NCBI RefSeq assembly: GCF_004340685.1
Contig: NZ_SLUN01000020.1
Location: forward strand, 46,749 to 110,748
Source of the DNA: Hydrogenispora ethanolica
GTDB taxonomy: Bacteria; Bacillota; UBA4882; UBA8346
DNA length: 64,000 nt
Direction: 5' to 3'
Of the stretch, positions 59,528 through 64,000 are shown in pieces; positions within the stretch are counted from its first letter, which is position 1; each line of letters begins with the position of its first letter. Under the pieces are notes generated by a model. That model was not told where the DNA came from. It worked only from the letters and a program-made list of their open reading frames with translations, and made no database searches. A program made the translations under genes and the position numbers.

Positions 59528-59560
59528 CACCCTCCGGCGCATTCCGCCGGAGGGTGTTTT
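59528..59560. terminator. Terminator of nfnAB, shared with the LytTR gene
   Basis: CACCCTCCGGCG and CGCCGGAGGGTG form a perfect 12-bp stem with a 5-nt loop, followed by TTTTA on the plus strand. It lies between convergent genes. Confidence 0.85.
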
Positions 59561-59585
59561 ATGAAGACGGGAATGGCATCCGCCG

Positions 59586-60296
59586 TCAATGAATCCCCAT
59601 CCGCTGTTTGAAATCCTTCAGATGGGTCCGGCTCACCGGAACCTCGTCGCTCTCGTAACCGTTCATCACCAGATTGTAGGTATGGTTGAACCAGGGGATG
59701 ATCTCCTTGATGTCCTTCAAATTGACCAAGAAGCTTTTGTGGGTCCGGAAGAAAGAGAACCGGCCCAGCTTCTGTTCGAAGCTGGAGAGCGTGTTCATGC
59801 TGGAAAACTGGCCGTCCTTGCTCTTAATCAGCGTTTTATTCCCGCTGGTATAACAGTAGACGATCTGTTCCGGCTTTAAGACGACGAAACGATCGTTCTC
59901 CCAGACCGTGATCGCTTCCAAGGCAGCGGGTCGCAACTCCCCGGCCAGCCGGTTGACGGTTTTCAGCAGCCGCTCGGCCCGGAGCGGCTTGAGCAGATAA
60001 TCGTAGACGTTCAGCTCGAAAGCATCCACGGCCGATTCGGCGTTTTCCGCCAGCCAAACCACCCGGACCGCCTCGGCGATCTCGGCGATCTTCCGGGTGA
60101 TCTCCAGGACCCGGTGGCGGTTGGCGCCCAGATGAATAAAGACGATATCCGGGTGCCGAAGGGTGATCCATTCCAGGCTCTTGTCCATGGTGCAGATTTC
60201 GCCGCTACAATCGAGTTCTTTCAGATTCTCAAGGTATGTTTTCAGTTCATTGGCGATTTCCGCTGGGAAGTCAACGATCAGCGTCTTGAGTATCAT
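59586..60296 (-). CDS. LytTR-family regulator with a receiver lacking the phospho-acceptor Asp
   Basis: ATG at 60296 with GAGG 7 nt upstream; 236 residues. The N-terminal receiver fold (about 1-120) is degenerate: the acidic pair is reduced to 'LIVDFPAE', the acceptor position reads 'DIVFIHLG' with His in place of Asp, while the 'DYLLKPL' Lys is kept. The C-terminal LytTR DNA-binding domain is complete ('VVLKPEQIVYCYTSGNKTLI', 'FEQKLGRFSFFRTHKSFLVN', 'YESDEVPVSRTHLKDFKQRM'). LytTR proteins bind paired 9-bp direct repeats spaced about 21-22 bp. It is convergent with nfnAB and probably works without phosphorylation. It is a second candidate regulator of the operator pairs in this island. Confidence 0.87.
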   Translation of the reverse strand: MILKTLIVDFPAEIANELKTYLENLKELDCSGEICTMDKSLEWITLRHPDIVFIHLGANRHRVLEITRKIAEIAEAVRVVWLAENAESAVDAFELNVYDYLLKPLRAERLLKTVNRLAGELRPAALEAITVWENDRFVVLKPEQIVYCYTSGNKTLIKSKDGQFSSMNTLSSFEQKLGRFSFFRTHKSFLVNLKDIKEIIPWFNHTYNLVMNGYESDEVPVSRTHLKDFKQRMGIH

Positions 60297-60409
60297 TGCC
60301 ATGCCTCGCTGCCTTGGGAATAATAGGGAGAGTCGCTTCATAAATGCTGAAAAGCCCAAGTCTATATAAGTATAGCATTTTTTCAAAGCTTTTTCGTTAC
60401 GCCTGGTTT
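60297..60409. other. Upstream region of the LytTR gene
   Basis: This stretch contains the ribosome site and an AT-rich tract (60355-60390) that should hold the promoter of the LytTR gene on the minus strand. No other feature is visible before the MITE copy. Confidence 0.4.
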
Positions 60410-60539
60410 AAAAGCGTTGTGATAAATCCCGTCCGAAGGTCGGGGTGTTCACAAAAGCTTAGAAAAGCAAGTGATAAAGTCGTTTGAAATCTTTTTGCAA
60501 GGCAATTTCCGGTTCGTAAGACTTTATCACATGGCTTTT
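60410..60539 (+). repeat. MITE-like repeat, copy G
   Basis: Full copy in the same orientation as copies A and C, from AAAAGCGTTGTGATAAA to CACATGGCTTTT. Internal motif GAAAAGCAAGTGATAAAG. It lies between the LytTR gene and the alpha-mannosidase gene. Confidence 0.86.
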
Positions 60540-60620
60540 AAAAGAAAAGTGTTTCTGTCTCAACGATCAGCCCATCGCTTCACTCCATCTCATTCCGACC
60601 CGAAAATCCTCCCCAAGCTC

Positions 60621-60653
60621 AAAAAGGGCAACCCGCGTCGCGCTTGGTTGCCC
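60621..60653 (-). terminator. Rho-independent terminator of the alpha-mannosidase gene
   Basis: On the minus strand GGGCAACC / GGTTGCCC with a 12-nt loop is followed by TTTTTG. It lies 26 bp after the stop at 60679. Confidence 0.82.
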
Positions 60654-60678
60654 CTAGATCATTTGATCGAAAACTCCC

Positions 60679-63135
60679 TCAATACCGTAACTTCAATGTC
60701 TTAATCTCATACGGCTTGATTTCAAATTCCAGTGCACCGTCACAAAACTCCAGCTGTTGCAGCGGCTTCTCCAACAGATCGCATTCCCAGGCTTCCAGCA
60801 GCGCTCCGTAGCCCGTCAACCGCACCCGCGAGCGCTGGTTGTGGCATTCAAAGGCCCGGATAATCAGTTCATTTCCGTCTTCCGCTTTTTTGACCGTTTC
60901 CAGGACCACGTTCTCCCGATCCAACTCCAAGAAGGAGAACCGCTGCGGCAGACTGGCCGGATGCGACCCCTCCAATTTGGCATAGAGAGGTACATTCAAG
61001 CTGTAGGCCATCGGGACCGTCTTCCCCTCGCGCCAGTCCCCGGCGTGAGGATAGAGCGAATACAGGAAACGGTGCTCCTCCCGGTCGGCCTCGGGATTCG
61101 GGTAATTCCCCGACTTCAGCAAGGTCAGCCTCATATTCCCGTCTTTAATGTCATAGCCGTATTTGCAGTCGTTTAACAGACTGACGCCAAAACCGTTTTC
61201 GGACAGGTCAGCCCATTTATGAGCGCAGACCTCGAACCGGGCCCAATCCCAGGAGGTGTTCCAATGGGTCGGCCGTTCGACGTTGCCGAATTGGATGTCA
61301 TAGGTCGCTTTATCGGCATGGACATCCACCGGAAAGGCGGCTTTCAATAGAATCTGATCTTCTTTCCAGTCGATCAACGTATCGAAATCCACCCGGGGAA
61401 TATCTTGATAGATGTAAATCTTCTGGATGATGACCGAGTCTTGGAAACGCTTCTTGATCAAGACGCCGCCGCGGACCGGCCCTGTTTCGAGTACTTCCAC
61501 CGCTTCGACCTGATCGATCTCCCATTCCTGCTCCTGATAGTAAATGTCGATATCCCAGTTGTCCCAGTTCATCGGCTTATCTTCGAAGGCCTGCAGCTTG
61601 TTCCCGCGCTCGCCCGATTGCAGAACTTCCCGCCGGTTCCGCTTGTCATAAAAGGAACTGATGGTCCCTTTGGAATCGATGGAAATGCTGAAAAAGCGGT
61701 TCTCCAATTTCTCCGGGCTGATCGCCAGAGCGGTCGGGACCGCGGCGGATTGCGCGCCGATGGTGAAGGCTTGATACCCTTTGGCTGGAACCTCCGGCGC
61801 ATAAAAAAGCGCCTTTTTGCATCCATCTTCCTCGACGATCTGAACCGGCAGCGGCGAACCGTCCTGATTCAGCAATGACGGAAGGGAAAGGGATTCAGGC
61901 AATGCCATGGTTACTAAATCATTCCGCCGGAAAGAAAGCGTGTTATACACGACCACCGCCGGCTCGGGCAAGTCGATCCGCGCCGCAACAGCCGCCATGG
62001 CCTTCCCGGCAATCTGCCTGCCGGCCTGCAACAGTTGTTCGTATTGTTGGCGCGAATGGTCGTACACTTCCTTGATGCACGAACCGGGGATGATATCGTG
62101 AAACTGGTTCAACAGAATCGTTTCCCAACCCTGGTTGATTTCCGTTTGCGGATAATTCTCCCCCAACAGCATTGCCAAAGCCGCCAGAAACTCGGCGTCC
62201 TGATAGAGGAATTCGCACTTCCGGTTATAGCGTTTATTCCAGCTCATGGAGGTATAAGTGCCCCGGTGAAATTCCAGATAAAGCTCGCCAACCCATTTCG
62301 GCAGCCCATTTTCCCCGGATACGGTACGGCTCAGTTTTTCTAAGTAATCGCCGACCTTCCCCAGCTTGACCCGGGGGCACCCCGGCAATCCCTTGCTCAG
62401 CCGGCGGGCATTCTCCAGCATTTCGGCAGTGGGTCCCCCTCCTCCGTCACCATAGCCGTAGGCAATCATGATGTCGTTGTTGATCTCTTTTTGCTGATAC
62501 CGTTCCCAGGTTCCATTGACGATTCTGGGAGTGATCAGGCCGTTATAGGAGGCTCCGAAAGGATGGTGGGTCTCGCCCGGATAGATGGTGCAGATAAAAT
62601 AAGAAAGAATCTCCGTGCCGTCGAGGCCCCGCCACATAAAGGTATCGTAGGGCAGCTTGTTGAACTGATTCCAACTGATTTTCGTGGTCACAAAATAATC
62701 GATCCCCGATTTCTTCAGGATCTGCGGTAAAGCCGCGCTGTAGCCGAAGACATCGGGAAGCCATAAGACCTTGTTTTTCACGCCGAATTCCCGCTCAAAG
62801 AAACGGGTCCCGAACAGAATCTGCCGCACCAACGATTCCCCGGAGGTTAAGTTGCAATCGGCTTCCAGCCACATGGCGCCATCCGCTTCCCAGCGTCCTT
62901 CGCGGATTCTCTCCTTTACCTGGGCATAAAGTTCGGGGTAGTCTTCCTTGAGGTATTGATACAATTGAGGCTGGCTTGACATGAAGTTGTACTCGGGATA
63001 TTCCTCCATCAGCCTTAATACAGTGGAAAAACTGCGGGCGACCTTTTCCCGGGTCTGCTCGATCGTCCATAACCAGGCGATGTCGATATGGGTATGCCCG
63101 ATGCAAGTGGCGATGGTTTCCTCGTGACCGCTCAT
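60679..63135 (-). CDS. GH38 alpha-mannosidase, catalytic and C-terminal part (frameshifted from its N-terminus)
   Basis: From the first ATG this gives 818 residues, but the frame is open upstream to about 63296 and there reads 'RNLFKVINTTVNLLDLRKPF', which is GH38 sequence. The zinc and catalytic motifs are intact: 'CIGHTHIDIAWLWTIEQTRE' (His and Asp ligands), 'VLWLPDVFGYSAALPQIL' (nucleophile Asp), 'YGYGDGGGGPT' and 'LLNQFHDIIPGSCI'. The middle and C-terminal beta-sandwich domains follow. The enzyme hydrolyses alpha-mannosides in the cytoplasm. The N-terminal domain is in another frame (63209-63820), so a one-base indel near 63240-63295 splits the gene. There is no ribosome site at the ATG of 63135. 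Confidence 0.85.
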   Translation of the reverse strand: MSGHEETIATCIGHTHIDIAWLWTIEQTREKVARSFSTVLRLMEEYPEYNFMSSQPQLYQYLKEDYPELYAQVKERIREGRWEADGAMWLEADCNLTSGESLVRQILFGTRFFEREFGVKNKVLWLPDVFGYSAALPQILKKSGIDYFVTTKISWNQFNKLPYDTFMWRGLDGTEILSYFICTIYPGETHHPFGASYNGLITPRIVNGTWERYQQKEINNDIMIAYGYGDGGGGPTAEMLENARRLSKGLPGCPRVKLGKVGDYLEKLSRTVSGENGLPKWVGELYLEFHRGTYTSMSWNKRYNRKCEFLYQDAEFLAALAMLLGENYPQTEINQGWETILLNQFHDIIPGSCIKEVYDHSRQQYEQLLQAGRQIAGKAMAAVAARIDLPEPAVVVYNTLSFRRNDLVTMALPESLSLPSLLNQDGSPLPVQIVEEDGCKKALFYAPEVPAKGYQAFTIGAQSAAVPTALAISPEKLENRFFSISIDSKGTISSFYDKRNRREVLQSGERGNKLQAFEDKPMNWDNWDIDIYYQEQEWEIDQVEAVEVLETGPVRGGVLIKKRFQDSVIIQKIYIYQDIPRVDFDTLIDWKEDQILLKAAFPVDVHADKATYDIQFGNVERPTHWNTSWDWARFEVCAHKWADLSENGFGVSLLNDCKYGYDIKDGNMRLTLLKSGNYPNPEADREEHRFLYSLYPHAGDWREGKTVPMAYSLNVPLYAKLEGSHPASLPQRFSFLELDRENVVLETVKKAEDGNELIIRAFECHNQRSRVRLTGYGALLEAWECDLLEKPLQQLEFCDGALEFEIKPYEIKTLKLRY

Positions 63136-63208
63136 TTTGATATAAAATTCGTTTTGAAGATAGTCGGAGGCTTGACGGAGGGAAGCATAAAAGCATTCGG
63201 AAAACGGC

Positions 63209-63820
63209 TTACGAAGGTCCAGGAGGTTGACGGTGGTATTGATAACTTTGAAAAGATTCCTGCCGTCGCTGATTGTGATCGGGTAATTCGCGGGCTACTC
63301 CGACCGCAACCATGAGGTCATAACAGAACTGCCGAATGAATTCGTCGATCACCACTAATTCCACATGGATATCGGTTTTTTTGTCAAACATGCCGCTATA
63401 GGCGTGCAAGTCGAGTTGGTATTCCGCTCCCGCCCGGGCGCCCCGGGAGATGATGACTTCCTGATGGTTGATATCCAATCCCTGAACAAATTGTTTATTC
63501 ACATAGAGCATAAACTGCGGATTGGCCGCATCGTCAACCAATCCGGTTCCGATATAAGAATTGACCCACACCGCCACGGTCTTCCCTTCAAAAGCGGGCG
63601 GTATTTTTACGAAAGCCCGAAACCAGCCATGATGATCCCGCCCGCCCCAGCGGCTGCCGGGGGGAAACTCTTGCCAAGGCTGATCGCTCCGTTCAACTGC
63701 GGCAAGATTGGCAAAACTGCCGTCCCGGTATGTAAGGTTATCAACGCTCTGCCGTTTCACATAGATATCGGCTTGCAGATCTTGTAGAATTTTCGTTGCC
63801 CTCTCCAGTGTAAAAAACAT
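63209..63820 (-). CDS. GH38 alpha-mannosidase, N-terminal part (frameshifted)
   Basis: This is the true start of the gene: GGAGGTGACCGG precedes the ATG. About 185 residues correspond to the N-terminal domain of bacterial GH38 alpha-mannosidases ('WFRAFVKIPPAFEGKTVAVWVNSY', 'QFMLYVNKQFVQGLDINHQEVIIS', 'LVVIDEFIRQFCYDLMVAVGVARELPDHN', in parts). The frame then runs into unrelated residues and a stop. Together both parts would make about 1,040 residues, the usual size. The break is either a sequencing error or a recent inactivation. The gene lies directly downstream of the rRNA operon terminator. Confidence 0.82.
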   Translation of the reverse strand: MFFTLERATKILQDLQADIYVKRQSVDNLTYRDGSFANLAAVERSDQPWQEFPPGSRWGGRDHHGWFRAFVKIPPAFEGKTVAVWVNSYIGTGLVDDAANPQFMLYVNKQFVQGLDINHQEVIISRGARAGAEYQLDLHAYSGMFDKKTDIHVELVVIDEFIRQFCYDLMVAVGVARELPDHNQRRQESFQSYQYHRQPPGPS

Positions 63821-63861
63821 CCGGTCACCTCCACATATCAGATTGACATCTTTTTTTGAGA

Positions 63862-63910
63862 GTAAAAATAAGGCAAACGCCCTCTCGAATGAAATCCGAA
63901 AGGGCGTTTG
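63862..63910 (-). terminator. Terminator of the rRNA operon
   Basis: CAAACGCCCT and AGGGCGTTTG form a 10-bp stem with a 17-nt loop, followed on the minus strand by TTATTTTTA. It lies 10 bp after the 5S rRNA 3' end. Confidence 0.85.
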
Positions 63911-63920
63911 AAAAAATCGC

Positions 63921-64000
63921 TCCTGGCGAAGACCTACTCTCCCGGCCGGTTACCCGACAAGTACCATTGGCGCAGAGGGGCTTAACTGCTGTGTTCGGGA
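63921..64000 (-). rRNA. rrf: 5S rRNA, 3' part (continues beyond the window)
   Basis: The reverse complement of 63921-64000 begins CCCGAACACAGCAGTTAAGC and ends GGGAGAGTAGG plus CTTCGCCAGGA, the conserved 3' two thirds of bacterial 5S rRNA. The 5' end and, presumably, the 23S and 16S genes lie outside the window on the same strand. Confidence 0.95.

Overview
The window reads as chromosomal DNA of an anaerobic, fermentative, spore-forming Firmicute that also has an outer membrane. Spore formation is suggested by a DUF3794 plus LysM protein of the SipL type and by a LysM/peptidoglycan-binding protein of the cortex-hydrolase type. A diderm envelope is suggested by an RND pump with its periplasmic adaptor, a secreted protein ending in an OmpA peptidoglycan-binding domain, and a small secreted beta-barrel ending in Tyr-Arg-Phe. 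Anaerobic fermentation is indicated by AdhE, a second iron alcohol dehydrogenase, two [FeFe]-hydrogenase-type proteins, NfnAB and Rex. Lineages such as Limnochordia or Hydrogenispora would fit, but that placement is inference.

Layout. 1-2.0 kb: RND efflux operon with its TetR regulator and operator. 2.3-5.1 kb: small conserved genes, a remnant of a UV-damage endonuclease gene and a DUF362 protein. 5.1-8.7 kb: spore and cell-wall proteins. 8.8-13.1 kb: citramalate synthase, ZIP transporter, DMT permease, single-domain response regulator, a hypothetical. 13.5-19.7 kb: maltose-1-phosphate synthase type glycosyltransferase with a maltokinase, tRNA methyltransferase, isochorismatase-like hydrolase, GNAT, MORN-like protein. 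19.8-22 kb: a GC-rich 21-bp tandem array, then amt-glnK. 22.4-34 kb: IPT/OmpA protein and, divergently, a complete moxR-DUF58-batABCDE-like operon. 34-36.3 kb: beta-barrel protein, secreted metallo-beta-lactamase-fold protein with DUF3006. 36.4-36.7 kb: a striking array of DnaA boxes on a 21-bp lattice. 37-41.7 kb: livKHMGF amino-acid ABC transporter. 42.5-46 kb: AraC regulator and a MarR-controlled DHA2 efflux pump. 46-60.3 kb: a redox and fermentation island (adhE, PAS protein, rex, group B hydrogenase, sensory hydrogenase module, adh, nfnAB, LytTR regulator). 60.7-63.8 kb: GH38 alpha-mannosidase split by a frameshift. 63.9-64 kb: the 3' end of a 5S rRNA gene.

Three signals stand out beyond the genes. 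First, 36411-36734 holds seven exact TTATNCACA DnaA boxes and three one-mismatch copies, all in one orientation and all at multiples of 21 bp. Second, four fermentation or hydrogen-related transcription units (adhE, the PAS gene, the sensory hydrogenase operon, adh) each carry two copies of a 19-bp motif TTGynA-N7-TAACAA spaced 21-22 bp apart; at adhE the pair covers the -10 box and the transcription start. This looks like one local regulon, with Rex or the LytTR protein, both encoded here, as candidate regulators. Third, a roughly 125-130 bp MITE-like repeat with terminal inverted repeats (AGAAGC-N3-GTGATAAA) occurs six times plus one half copy, always between genes, and at one gene it supplies the stop codon.
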